NCBI GenBank assembly: GCA_963783945.1 | Contig: CAWAPS010000005.1 | Location: 496,001 to 560,000 of the forward strand | DNA from: CAWAPS01 sp963783945 | GTDB taxonomy: Bacteria > Actinomycetota > Acidimicrobiia > Acidimicrobiales > Palsa-688 | Direction: 5' to 3' | Length of the DNA stretch: 64,000 nt | Shown: positions 24,728 to 33,282 of the stretch, in pieces | Numbering within the stretch: the stretch's first letter is position 1 | Layout: each line of letters starts with the position of its first letter | Made by a program: the position numbers and the translations under genes | The notes under the pieces: model-generated | What the model saw: only the letters and a program-made list of their open reading frames with translations | The model's database searches: none | Told to the model about the DNA's origin: nothing

Positions 24728-25169
24728 AAAACGAAATGCGGTCACAGGCGGCTCCTTCCGCTCCCCTCCGGTGCGGGAAGAACTGGTCGCGCAAGGCCGC
24801 CACGGCTTCGTGCATGTCTGTTTGGGTTGCTGGATCGGGCTTGTTGTCGAAGGCCGCGACGGTGGAGCCCACGGCGTCAATTGCCGCGGCGAGTTTCTTA
24901 TGGTCATGTGCCGGGAACCCCGACCCTCGGAGGCCCTCCGCCACGACGTCGGGGATCGCGGCCATGGCGGCCTGCATGTCCTTGCACAGTTGCCGGTCGT
25001 CGAGCAGAGAACGGGCCTCGTCGTAGCGGACCGCTAGCCACGCTAGGTGGCCGTCCGTCAGCGTGACCCGATGGACGGGGCCGCTCTCGCGAGCCTCGGC
25101 GAAGAGGGAGCCGGTGGTTGCGCTCGTACGCCCCCTTACCTTCGCCGCCAATGCCTGTTGGGTGGTCAT
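24702..25169 (-). pseudogene. cytochrome P450, N-terminal fragment
   Basis: 155 residues. FAEARESGPVHRVTLTDGHL, AWLAVRYDEARSLLDDRQL and CKDMQAAMAAIPDVVAEGL match the N-terminal beta-1 sheet and B-helix region of actinobacterial P450s. The sequence then diverges (AHDHKKLAAAIDAVGSTVAAF) and ends inside an IS630 scrap. The I-helix, ExxR and heme-binding cysteine are all absent, so it is a dead fragment. Start ATG 25169. Confidence 0.6.
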
Positions 25170-25241
25170 TTCAAGCGAAGCAGCGTGAGTGAAGCAAGTG
25201 GGGGCATAGCAAGGCGGTAACTCCGAAGGGGCTGTCAGCCC

Positions 25242-25435
25242 TCAGATAGGCGTGGTGACCTCGTCCTTCATGATCGCCTGAAGCTGCTTGCGGAGCTCCG
25301 GCCCGTCGACGTGGCCATGGGTCGACACCGCGTACTCCGCACCGGCTTGCAGCACCTCCATCTCCCGCCCCGAGATCGTCAGCGTGCAGTTCGTTTCACT
25401 CGGGAATCTCGGCAGTCCAAAATCTTTCGCGTCAA
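25242..25435 (-). CDS. DUF1059-like small protein (one frameshift)
   Basis: The C-terminal frame reads SETNCTLTISGREMEVLQAG, AEYAVSTHGHVDGPELRKQL and MKDE. The family start is found in another frame: AGGAGGG, then TTG 25435 giving LTRKILDCRD. One base is missing near 25406 between the two. Together they give ~64 residues that match DUF1059 proteins (DCR at the start, CxxxxxG, H-x3-H region). Function in the family is unknown. The open frame without correction runs 25242-25499. Confidence 0.6.
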
Positions 25436-25618
25436 TGTTCGCCCTCCTTCTGGAGCAACAGTATGCACCCCCCCCGCTGCGGTTGGGGTACAGCGCCATC
25501 CACCGGATGGCGTCCCCGGCTCCCGGTAGATCTGGATGCCCTTCAGATCCATGAGTGTGTGGAGGAACTTGGGTTCATCGAGGACTGGCCGGTAGGAGCT
25601 ACCCGTCCAGAACCGACT

Positions 25619-26431
25619 CTAGGTATCACTGGCCGTCACGCCCTCGGGCGTGTACACGAAGCGGTCGCTACGAACGGTAACCCACCCGGGACCGACCGGT
25701 TCGCGGACCTGGGCGCTCAGCGTCGCACCCGCCTCCATCGGAGCGGCCAGGTTCAGCACCCCGTATGCGTTCGATGTCCCCCGGGTCCGTCTGCTCGTCG
25801 CCGTACCAGCGACCACTGCCAGTGCCCGGTGCTGCACTCCCGCCCCGTGGAGGCTCACGATGTCTATCGACGACAGGTGGATATGTCCGGAGAGCAAAAT
25901 CGTCACACCAACCTCGGCGCAGGCGACAACAAGACGATTGCGGCCATTCAGCCCCGACAGCTCCGCTGGCAGGACCGGATGGTGCGTCACGAGCAACCGC
26001 CAAGCTCCGAGCGGGCTGTCGCGGAAGCCATCCCGTACGAAGTCGACTTGGCGTTGCGAGACATGGCCGGACTTCCATCGCCATGCCGGCATCGTGTCGA
26101 GGCCAACGGCGACCAGACCCGGACGAACGACCACCGGATCCAGGTCCGCGTCTATGTAGCGTTGGTATCGGCGGGTCGGGGCCAGGAACCGCCGAGGGAG
26201 GTCGAACAGCGGGATGTCGTGGTTGCCTGCGACCTTGAGTACTGGACTGGGCAGCCGTTTCAGGAACGCCTCCGCTCGTCTGAATTCCTCGCGGCGCGCT
26301 CGCTGTGTCAAGTCGCCGGAGACGACCACGAGGTCCGGTCGCTGGCTGACCACATCAGCGAGCAGCGACTCGGCGAGGTTGACAGTCTGAGCACCGAAAT
26401 GGAGGTCGGATAGGTGGACGATGACCGCCAT
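25619..26431 (-). CDS. calcineurin-like metallophosphoesterase
   Basis: 270 residues from ATG 26431. An in-frame extension to 26722 is unlikely to be coding. All five metal/catalytic blocks are present: HLSDLHFG (D-x-H), VVSGDLTQRA, GNHDIP, VTHHPVL and SGHIHLSS. These enzymes hydrolyse phosphomono- or diesters, often cyclic nucleotides, with a dimetal centre. GNHD and GHIH are complete, so it should be active. There is no signal peptide. Substrate unknown. It stands alone with 190 bp to DUF1059 and 750 bp of empty sequence upstream. Confidence 0.9.
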   Translation of the reverse strand: MAVIVHLSDLHFGAQTVNLAESLLADVVSQRPDLVVVSGDLTQRARREEFRRAEAFLKRLPSPVLKVAGNHDIPLFDLPRRFLAPTRRYQRYIDADLDPVVVRPGLVAVGLDTMPAWRWKSGHVSQRQVDFVRDGFRDSPLGAWRLLVTHHPVLPAELSGLNGRNRLVVACAEVGVTILLSGHIHLSSIDIVSLHGAGVQHRALAVVAGTATSRRTRGTSNAYGVLNLAAPMEAGATLSAQVREPVGPGWVTVRSDRFVYTPEGVTASDT

Positions 26432-27187
26432 CCCGGCATGATGACACGTCGAGAACTCCGCTTGCGGTGGAGCCCAGTCAAAGTCTCGGTAGGCACGGAC
26501 CGAGGCCAGAATCGCCCCTTCTGCGCAGTGGAGAGGGTTACCCGGACGAACGAGACTCGTCCAAAATGATGAAGGGTGCGAGGACGCGGGGGACAATCCT
26601 GAGGCGGGGACTCGGATGGCGAGAAGGCTCCCGGGCGTGATCGGGTGAACCGCACCCAGGCTGAACTCGGACCCGATGGGCCCTACCGCAGGTGTGTTCG
26701 CGGATCGGACAATCGCCCCCATGACAGGAGCGCCGTGAGGGTGGTCGCGCTGGGAAGCAAGCGGTGAACCGGCCTCCTGGCCGCTCTAGTGCGACTACTG
26801 GCCCGGGAGGCCGGCAAACAGATCGCCCGCCGAACCAACTCGGCCAAGCTCATGACCGCGCTCGGCCGGATTGGACGTGGCCACCAGAAACTGCCCACCG
26901 GCGGCCACCCAGGACTTCCGACGCAGCGATCACCGAGCGTGATGGATTCCCGAGCCCGGGAATCACTATCGCTCGCCGCATATCCGGCGATCCGGGCTAC
27001 TACCGATACCGCGGATAGGGGATGCCCGTCGGCGGGATTATGGGCGTACTTTCGGCGCTCGCAGCGGATGGCGACCGCGGACACCGGGTTGGGCTGATCT
27101 GTTCCACGATAAGTCCGGCGTGCATAACAAACGCGCCGGCGGATTCGAGCGACGTGGGTTCAATGCGAGGAGTTGCCGATCTGGAGT
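26432..27187. other. 756 bp with no supported gene
   Basis: Short frames only. One plus-strand stretch (LLAREAGKQIARRTNSAKL, about 26790-26850) has a coding look, but no start, no family match and a soon-lost frame. Confidence 0.4.
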
Positions 27188-28015
27188 TCATCCCAGGCGG
27201 ATTCCGGCCAGTTGGGTGCCTTGGGCCACGAGACGGCCGGCGCTGTCCCAGACGTAGCAGACCTCATCGACGTGCCCAGCGTCGATGAGCTGGGCGCGCT
27301 GGATTATCTGCAGCGCGCCGGGGGCTGGTAGGGCTCGGACGTAGGCGGTCAGCTCCAAGGTGGGTACCCAGCCCGCGAACTCGATGTCGAACGTGGCCGG
27401 GGGGAGTGCGTCGACTGCGAACGGGAGCGAGTTCGGGTCGAAACGTTCGTTGGCCGGCAGAGCCAGCCACCCTCGCAGCTCTCCGCGGCCGCTCGGCTGG
27501 CCTTTGGTGAATCCTCGGGTGGCCGGTTCTATGCGAACTTCGATCTGTTCCATGATCGCTACCGGCTGTCCTGTCGGCAGGACCGGGACGAGGCGTTCGC
27601 ATTCGTCCCAGCCGACCGGACTCACTTCGGGCAGCCCGGCGTCCCAGTACGAGCGGGTGTCCGCTTCTAGGCGTGAGGCGGTGAGAACGGCCTCGACGCA
27701 TGCGACCCCACCCTGGGTCATCCGAGCCCGCACCTGAGTGGCCGAGCGGCCGGTGCGCAGCGTTTCGGTCTCGATGGCGATCGGGCCCGGTTCCGGGGAG
27801 CGAAGGTAATGGGCGCTGGCGGCGATGACATGCGGGTGGGTGCTGTTCCACGTTGCCGCCCGTCCCAGCATGGCCAGGAGGTAGCCCCCGTTGGGTTTCC
27901 CACTGATGGTCCATGCCGGGTCGACCTCGGCATCAAAGCGCCCCGGCCCGACGGGCTGCAGCTCGCTCACCTCGCTGAATGGGCGCCGCTCGGCGCGGGG
28001 CACGGTGACCGTCAT
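27188..28015 (-). CDS. acyl-CoA thioesterase family protein
   Basis: 275 residues, ATG at 28015, overlapping the upstream regulator's stop by 4 bp (ATGA), so the pair is co-translated. Double hot-dog fold of the TesB/thioesterase-like superfamily: WTISGKPNGGYLLAMLGRA (active-site region, the helix after NGG), HYLRSPEPGPIAIETETLR, then a second half ending LIDAGHVDEVCYVWDSAGRLVAQGTQLA. It would hydrolyse acyl-CoA thioesters, freeing CoA in lipid or aromatic catabolism. Control by the HxlR protein encoded just upstream is likely. Confidence 0.85.
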   Translation of the reverse strand: MTVTVPRAERRPFSEVSELQPVGPGRFDAEVDPAWTISGKPNGGYLLAMLGRAATWNSTHPHVIAASAHYLRSPEPGPIAIETETLRTGRSATQVRARMTQGGVACVEAVLTASRLEADTRSYWDAGLPEVSPVGWDECERLVPVLPTGQPVAIMEQIEVRIEPATRGFTKGQPSGRGELRGWLALPANERFDPNSLPFAVDALPPATFDIEFAGWVPTLELTAYVRALPAPGALQIIQRAQLIDAGHVDEVCYVWDSAGRLVAQGTQLAGIRLG

Positions 28016-28488
28016 GGCTTCGTTGTTCCGACGAGAGGCTCTACCGCTCCTGGGCCGGGGGCGGCGCGGACGTCTCGGGCTTCGAGGCGCTCGCCACACA
28101 CAGAGCACACCAAGACCGCGTCGGAGATGTGGCCGCAGGCCTTGTGGGTCACCTGGAGAGGTGGCCCGTCGGGGGCGGCGTAGCGGTCGCCCCACTGGCG
28201 CATGGCGGTGAGGACCGGCCACAGGTCACGGCCCTTGTCGGTGAGCCGATAGTCGTAGCGGGGCGGGTGATCGCTGTAGCGCACCTTCTCGAGGACGTCG
28301 GTTTCGACAAGATGATTGAGCCGCTGGTTCAAGATGTTGCGGGAGATCCCGAGGCGGGACGGGAAGTCGTCGAAGCGGGTCACCCCCAAGAACACGTCTC
28401 GCAGGATCAGCATCGACCACCACTCGCCCACGACCTCGAGGCACTGGGCCACTGAGCAGTGCATGTCGGCGAAGCTCTTGCGTTCCAC
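28012..28488 (-). CDS. HxlR-family winged-helix regulator
   Basis: 158 residues from GTG 28488 (VERKSFADMHCSVAQ), the typical HxlR start. An in-frame TTG at 28524 and ATG at 28512 would read through the operator-like palindrome and are less likely. The Cys in MHCSVAQ is conserved in redox- or ligand-sensing HxlR proteins. The winged helix is LEVVGEWWSMLILRDVFLG, FDDFPSRLGISRNILNQRL, YSDHPPRYDYRLTDKG. A C-terminal zinc-ribbon-like HKACG...CSVCGE is present (CG and CxxC). It regulates itself and the coupled thioesterase, by inference. Confidence 0.9.
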   Translation of the reverse strand: MERKSFADMHCSVAQCLEVVGEWWSMLILRDVFLGVTRFDDFPSRLGISRNILNQRLNHLVETDVLEKVRYSDHPPRYDYRLTDKGRDLWPVLTAMRQWGDRYAAPDGPPLQVTHKACGHISDAVLVCSVCGERLEARDVRAAPGPGAVEPLVGTTKP

Positions 28489-28524
28489 ACAACCCAGAAT
28501 AGTGGGTTGCATGATGGAACGCAA
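28478..28524. promoter_or_regulatory. nested palindrome at the HxlR start
   Basis: Outer arms TTGCGTTCCA (28478-28487) and TGGAACGCAA (28515-28524), inner arms CAACCCA (28490-28496) and TGGGTTG (28503-28509). All are perfect, with nearly coincident centres. It covers the GTG start codon region of the HxlR gene. This would be a strong candidate autoregulatory operator. Confidence 0.5.
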
Positions 28525-28594
28525 CTTGTTAGAGTGAGTTCTGTCACGCTACTTAGGCGCCTTGGGGTGCCGGTCCTGAGGGGAGAGCTCGAAC

Positions 28595-28687
28595 ATGAAG
28601 ATCGACGGATCCACAGCCCTGATCATCGGCGCCGTTCCCGCCCTCAGCCTGCTCCGGCGCCCCGCACCAGCCACAGCCACAACCTGA
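28595..28687 (+). pseudogene. SDR N-terminal scrap
   Basis: Thirty codons beginning MKIDGSTALIIGAVPALS after GGGGAGAG. The first 13 residues match the start of short-chain dehydrogenases (MKIDGSTALVTGGASGLG type). The glycine motif is already lost and a stop follows. A second good ribosome site (AAGGAGACGTC) precedes ATG 28717, whose frame also looks truncated. Two gene starts in a row without bodies suggest an eroded operon divergent from the HxlR pair. Confidence 0.4.
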
Positions 28688-28935
28688 CCCGCTCATCCGA
28701 GACATAAGGAGACGTCATGAATATCGCCCGATCGACTGCAGAGGCGGAGCTGCGGTTGACCAAGTCGGGGCCGGACAGGCCGGTGACCTCCAGGCCTACG
28801 TTGGCAGCCAAGGCGGTCACGGTGGTGGGCATAGCGCTCCGGGGTCCTTTTAAGCTCAGCCTACGGCGGCGTAGGAGGGACACGGGCGTGGCGGCCCTGA
28901 TGAGCTGCCATGCCCGTTTGTTGCAATGGTTTGCG

Positions 28936-31068
28936 CTAGTGGACGACTATCCGCACGCTGGCGAGGTTTTGGATCAGCCCGAATGGTGTGGTGGTGTCGC
29001 CGTTGCGCTGGGAGGTGACTCGGACTACCGGGAAATAGGTGCCGGGCTGGGTGAAGGTGTAGGTGGCGTGGAGGTGCACCACGGGGCTGATGTGATTGAG
29101 CTGGGTGCTGGAGAAGGTGCCGGTGCCTTGGAAGTCCCATTCCACCTTTACGATGTCCCCGGTGCCCGGCGGCACCTGGGCGTCTACGGAGAAGGTGATG
29201 GGCCGGCCGACGGCGACGTCGATTCTCTGATTTGGCCAGTGGTGTGACCCCGCTCGGGCGGTCAGGGTGACGACGGGCTGAACTCCGTGGCGCTGCTCGG
29301 CGGTTCGCGCCAGCTGCACCTGGTCCAAGGCGTCGATCCGGTAGTTGGTGGTGGCCGGCGCTGGGACACCTTTGGCTATCCAGGCATCCAGGTCGAGTAG
29401 CGCCTGCTGCATTTCCCCGAGGTACTGCACGACGTGGTCGGCGGCATTTGTTTGGGGGCTCGACGCCGGGCCCAAGGGACCATGATCAGCGTTGTCCATG
29501 TACCACAGCCGGTAGTTGTGGGCCACCACTTGTGGTCCGAGGGCAGCTTCGGCCTGTTGCCGGTACCAGTCGGCCGACCACGGGTAGGCCTGGACGTCCA
29601 TGGTGGACTCCAGCATGATCATCTTGCCGTTGAAGTGCCCGTCGGCTACCGATCCGGCGGTGCTGGCTGCCAGTATCGGGCCGACCACGAGGGAACGCTG
29701 GGGTTCGAGGGGCTGGCCATTCGGTCCGAGGTACTGGTTCCAGCCGTACTCGTTGGGGGTTGGGATCTGGTGGCGCTGGTAGTACTGAAGGGCGATCAGC
29801 CACGAGTTGTCGAGCTTTACTGAGGTGCCTGCGGTCACGCCAGGGTTGCTGGCCACTTGTATCGTGTCGCCCGACACTGACACGATCGAAGCGGTCTGGC
29901 CGGCCAGGGGCCCGCTGGTGATGTCCAGGTCGGCATTGTTGAGGTCACCGGCGGGCACGTTGGCCAGCACCAGTCCGTTGGCCCCCGCGACGCCGGTGAC
30001 AGTGGTGTTGTACTGGATTCGAGCCGCCTGGACCGCCGGGTCGTCGTGGCCCTCATAGCCCGGCTGCGTCCAAAAGTCGGTGACATAACTCGGGTCCAGC
30101 GCCCGGACAACAGGCTCGACGGCGAGGAAAGCTCCACCGTTGAGGGTGGCGTACTGCCACCAACCCCGAAGCGGGAACCCGAGTTTTGACACCTCCCGCA
30201 GCACCGCCTGCTGTTCAGGAGTCAACCCGGCAAAAGGATTACCGCTCCCGCCGGGCGCCACGGCGTCGGCGATCTGCGGCAGCTTGTCACCTAGGACCCG
30301 CAAGGCCAGAAGCTCCACCGTCATAAAGCTGGGGATGGCGTTGGGCACTCCAAAGACCATGGGAACCGCGCCATCCCACACCCCGCTGGTGTTCTCCATA
30401 GAGCCGACCACCTGGTAGGCGCCGCCACTGGCCCCGTAGATGTAACCCCGAGGCCGGATGGAGGTGCCATATATCTCTTCGGCTATGACGCGGGAGTACT
30501 TAGCGGCCGCCGCGTTGGCCCGATACGTAGCCAGCGCACCGCCCGCGGGGACACCGCCGGCGTTATTGGTCGACACTACGTAGGCCCCGTTGGAGATGGC
30601 GAAGGCGACCGAGCAGGCCGAGGTGCCCACCTCGGGACAGCCCGGGGCGGCGTTCTCAGTCCCGTCGCCCAGAGTGGGATAGGTGGTCTCGAAGAACCGT
30701 CCCTGGTACTTGTCGACTGCGGGGAAGTAGAAAGCGAACCGGGCATCGGTCCCGGTGAAGCCGCCATGGACATACAAGAAGCTGACCGTGATCCCGGTGG
30801 TGGGATCGGTGATCGATCCCGGCGTCGGCTGGACATCCACATACGGCTGGTCAAGGACAGGATCGACACAAGTCGCGGTGATGAACACGGGGCCGCCAGG
30901 AGAGGACGCCTGACAGGTGGGAGGCGGGTTGGCAGCCGTGGCCGTGGCGGTCGTCGTCAAAGGACTCAGACCGACCGCTGCTACCGCGACCGCTGCGGGC
31001 AGGACCAACCGGAACCATCCGTGGCGGCGACGAGGGGATCCCTCTGCATCCACACGCTTAGCGCTCAT
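28936..31068 (-). CDS. secreted alpha/beta-hydrolase-like protein with C-terminal PKD domain
   Basis: 710 residues with a signal peptide (SPRRRHGWFRLVLPAAVAVAAVGL, cleavage near ATATAAN). The large N-terminal region contains GYIYGASGGAYQVVGSM, a nucleophile-elbow-like G-A-S-G-G, and later DNADHGPLG, which could hold the acid and histidine. An inserted segment (NVPAGDLNNADLDITSGPL) is Asn/Asp-rich. The last ~90 residues form a PKD/Ig-like fold (VKVEWDFQGTGTFSS, HATYTFTQPGTYFPVVRV). It is likely an exported esterase or peptidase-like enzyme. The precise family was not recognised. It is divergent from the TetR gene at 31164. Confidence 0.8.
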   Translation of the reverse strand: MSAKRVDAEGSPRRRHGWFRLVLPAAVAVAAVGLSPLTTTATATAANPPPTCQASSPGGPVFITATCVDPVLDQPYVDVQPTPGSITDPTTGITVSFLYVHGGFTGTDARFAFYFPAVDKYQGRFFETTYPTLGDGTENAAPGCPEVGTSACSVAFAISNGAYVVSTNNAGGVPAGGALATYRANAAAAKYSRVIAEEIYGTSIRPRGYIYGASGGAYQVVGSMENTSGVWDGAVPMVFGVPNAIPSFMTVELLALRVLGDKLPQIADAVAPGGSGNPFAGLTPEQQAVLREVSKLGFPLRGWWQYATLNGGAFLAVEPVVRALDPSYVTDFWTQPGYEGHDDPAVQAARIQYNTTVTGVAGANGLVLANVPAGDLNNADLDITSGPLAGQTASIVSVSGDTIQVASNPGVTAGTSVKLDNSWLIALQYYQRHQIPTPNEYGWNQYLGPNGQPLEPQRSLVVGPILAASTAGSVADGHFNGKMIMLESTMDVQAYPWSADWYRQQAEAALGPQVVAHNYRLWYMDNADHGPLGPASSPQTNAADHVVQYLGEMQQALLDLDAWIAKGVPAPATTNYRIDALDQVQLARTAEQRHGVQPVVTLTARAGSHHWPNQRIDVAVGRPITFSVDAQVPPGTGDIVKVEWDFQGTGTFSSTQLNHISPVVHLHATYTFTQPGTYFPVVRVTSQRNGDTTTPFGLIQNLASVRIVVH

Positions 31069-31129
31069 CTACCAAACCCCCTGCCGGTACTGCCGAGGCT
31101 AGCCTTAGCCACCGGACAACCCAACAACA

Positions 31130-31145
31130 GTTACAGACTGGTAGC
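31130..31145. promoter_or_regulatory. GTTAC-N6-GTAGC operator-like site before tetR
   Basis: GTTAC 31130-31134, six bases, GTAGC 31141-31145, inside AGTTAC-agactg-GTAGCT. It lies in the 95-bp gap between the divergent hydrolase and TetR genes, 18 bp before the TetR start. It shares architecture with the perfect sites at 363-378 and 1689-1704. Confidence 0.4.
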
Positions 31146-31163
31146 TTATCATGGTCGTAGAGA

Positions 31164-31856
31164 GTGTCAAGCTTGCCCGCGCTCGCAGACGCTAGTGCCC
31201 CCAAAAAGGCTGTTCCTCGCCGGCGTGGGATCGCTCGGCGCGAGCAGATACTCGACGCGGCCGTAGAGCTATTCGCCCGACATGGCTACCGCGGAACCGG
31301 CCTACACGCCCTCGGAGAGCGGGTCGGAATAAGCCACGTCGGGATCCTTCGCCATTTCGGCACCAAAGAAGAACTGCTCAAAGCTGTACTGGACCGCCGT
31401 GAGCGGATCCTAGAAGAGCTAACCCGAGACTACCAAGGGACAGGGATCGTCGGCGTTACCAGCATCCCCGTCCCATTCGAGCCTGAGATCTTGACCAGAC
31501 TCGCCACGGTGCTCCGAGCCGAGAACCTAAACCCAGATGACCCTCTCCACGACTACTTCGAGGCACAAAACCACCGGGTACGCGACGTCATAGCCGCGGA
31601 GATCCGAGCCGGGCAGGACAAAGGCGAGATCCGCAGCGACATCGACCCCGAACTCAAAGCGGTCGAGATCGTGGCCTTCGCCATCGGAATCGAAACCCAA
31701 TGGTTATCCAACCCCGCCGTCGACCGTCACAAGGTGCGCGAATCGTTCAGGCGGGCGCTGCTAGACGACCTTACCCGACCAGACGCACCGCGGAAGGACG
31801 CCAGGAAGAGACCAACCGCAACAGCGAAAACCGGACGAAAAACCTCGAGGAAGTGA
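31164..31856 (+). CDS. TetR-family transcriptional regulator
   Basis: 230 residues from GTG 31164. N-terminal TetR DNA-binding domain: RRREQILDAAVELFARHGYR and HALGERVGISHVGILRHFGTKEEL (residues about 22-70). The ligand domain includes HDYFEAQNHRVRDVIAAEIRAGQDKGEIR, DPELKAVEIVAFAIGIETQW. A Lys/Arg-rich tail follows. An operator-like palindrome lies just upstream (31130-31145). It is divergent from the secreted hydrolase and precedes the catabolic dehydrogenases, so either may be its target. Confidence 0.92.
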   Translation: MSSLPALADASAPKKAVPRRRGIARREQILDAAVELFARHGYRGTGLHALGERVGISHVGILRHFGTKEELLKAVLDRRERILEELTRDYQGTGIVGVTSIPVPFEPEILTRLATVLRAENLNPDDPLHDYFEAQNHRVRDVIAAEIRAGQDKGEIRSDIDPELKAVEIVAFAIGIETQWLSNPAVDRHKVRESFRRALLDDLTRPDAPRKDARKRPTATAKTGRKTSRK

Positions 31857-32204
31857 CTCCGCCTAGCCAAAATCCTGCCGGTCAGGACAAGCACACAAAG
31901 CACCCCATTTCCCGCGCTCCTCGCGGCCCGACGAGTCCTCTTGGTCAAGAGGCCCAGGGGGATTTGGCACTTCCGGTCTCTCAGTGGGGACGGGTGCGGG
32001 AGAGCTTGGGCGGTTAGACGGTGGTCGGCCAGGCGAGTCCACCGGCGGGGAGCACTCGCAGTCGCTCATCCCAGCCGCTACAAGTATTCTCGCCAGACGG
32101 TGTCGGCCCGGTGTCGCACGTCTCCCGAACTTGCGGCTGCGGCCTTTGAAGACTGAGCTAGTTGCTACTGGACGGTGGAAGAAGGATCAGATGATGAGGT
32201 TCGG
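31857..32204. other. 348-bp gap, no gene seen
   Basis: Separates tetR from the zinc dehydrogenase. No clear promoter consensus or strong hairpin was recognised. Confidence 0.4.
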
Positions 32205-33140
32205 ATGAGAGCTGTAAGGGGTCATAAGGGAATGCCGCAGCTGGTGGAGGTTGACGAGCCGCCCGGCCAAGGCGAGACCATCACGATGAAGGTCGCGGGT
32301 ATATGCGCCTCCGACCTCAAATACCTGGCTTTGGGGACCGAGCGGATCTTGGGCCACGAGCTGGCCGGGGTGCGAGCTGACGGCACGCCGGTGTGCGTCG
32401 AAGGGCTCTTTGGTTGTGGTCAGTGCGAGTACTGCCTTGAGGGACGAAACAACCTGTGCCATCAATCCTCGAAGATGGCACTTGGGATCATGCAAGACGG
32501 GGGCATGGTCGAACAGTTCCGGGTGCCCTCTGACAAGCTCATCGAGCTGCCGGTGGGGCTGGACATCGCAGACGCGTGCTTGGTCGAGCCGGCATCGGTG
32601 GCGTGGCATGGAGTTCGACTCGGCGGCATCTCAGCCGAGACGCGGGTGGCGGTGATAGGAGGTGGGTCGATCGGACAGCTGGCCGCCGCCGCTGCCCAGA
32701 CCCAGGGGGCCGGTGAGGTCGCCCTCCAAGCCCGTTATCCCCATCAGCACCAGATGAGAGAACGCCTAGGCGTCGGCGAGCCACAAGGCCTCTATGACGT
32801 TGTCATCGAAGCGGCCGGCTCCCCGAGCGGGATACAGCGCTGCGTCGAGCTGGCCAAGCCGGGAGCGACCATCGTGATCCTCGGTGTGGTGTTCGGTCCC
32901 CTAGAGGTCCCATTCAGCTCTCTCCTCACCAAGGAACTGCATCTGGTGGCCTCGATAGGCTATTGCGGCCACCCCGGTGAACGGGAGATGCGCCCCGTAG
33001 CCCAGATGCTCGCTTCCCGACCCGAGATACCTGACTCTCTCATCACCCGCCGGTTCCCCCTAGAGGACGCCCCCGAGGCCTTCCGCGTCGCGTCGGACCG
33101 CAAGTCCGGGGCGCTAAAAGTGGTCGTGGAAGTAACATGA
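32205..33140 (+). CDS. zinc-dependent alcohol dehydrogenase (MDR family)
   Basis: 311 residues from ATG 32205 (MRAVRGHKGMPQ). An in-frame GTG at 32175 would add ten atypical residues. Catalytic zinc ligands are Cys in GICASDLKYL and the His-Glu of GHELAG. The structural-zinc loop CGQCEYCLEGRNNLC has four cysteines. The Rossmann motif VIGGGSIGQLAAAAA follows, and the ending APEAFRVASDRKSGALKVVVE is typical. It oxidises an alcohol with NAD(P). A shorter relative with an internal deletion lies at 35213-35647 on the other strand. Confidence 0.9.
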   Translation: MRAVRGHKGMPQLVEVDEPPGQGETITMKVAGICASDLKYLALGTERILGHELAGVRADGTPVCVEGLFGCGQCEYCLEGRNNLCHQSSKMALGIMQDGGMVEQFRVPSDKLIELPVGLDIADACLVEPASVAWHGVRLGGISAETRVAVIGGGSIGQLAAAAAQTQGAGEVALQARYPHQHQMRERLGVGEPQGLYDVVIEAAGSPSGIQRCVELAKPGATIVILGVVFGPLEVPFSSLLTKELHLVASIGYCGHPGEREMRPVAQMLASRPEIPDSLITRRFPLEDAPEAFRVASDRKSGALKVVVEVT

Positions 33141-33282
33141 CCCTGCTTGCCCTCTGGCACGGCTCCACTGTGGCAATCGAACGCCGTCTCCCGCTCTTGA
33201 CCGTTCGGCCAGCCGTCCATCACGGCTGCGACCCGCGCTCTTTCCACCCGATGACCCAGGAGAGTCTTGAGGTGCTCGACTA

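Noticed and set aside
28644..28883. 79-codon minus-strand frame before the PKD hydrolase
   Set aside because: No family match and no ribosome site. It overlaps better-supported gene-start remnants on the plus strand.
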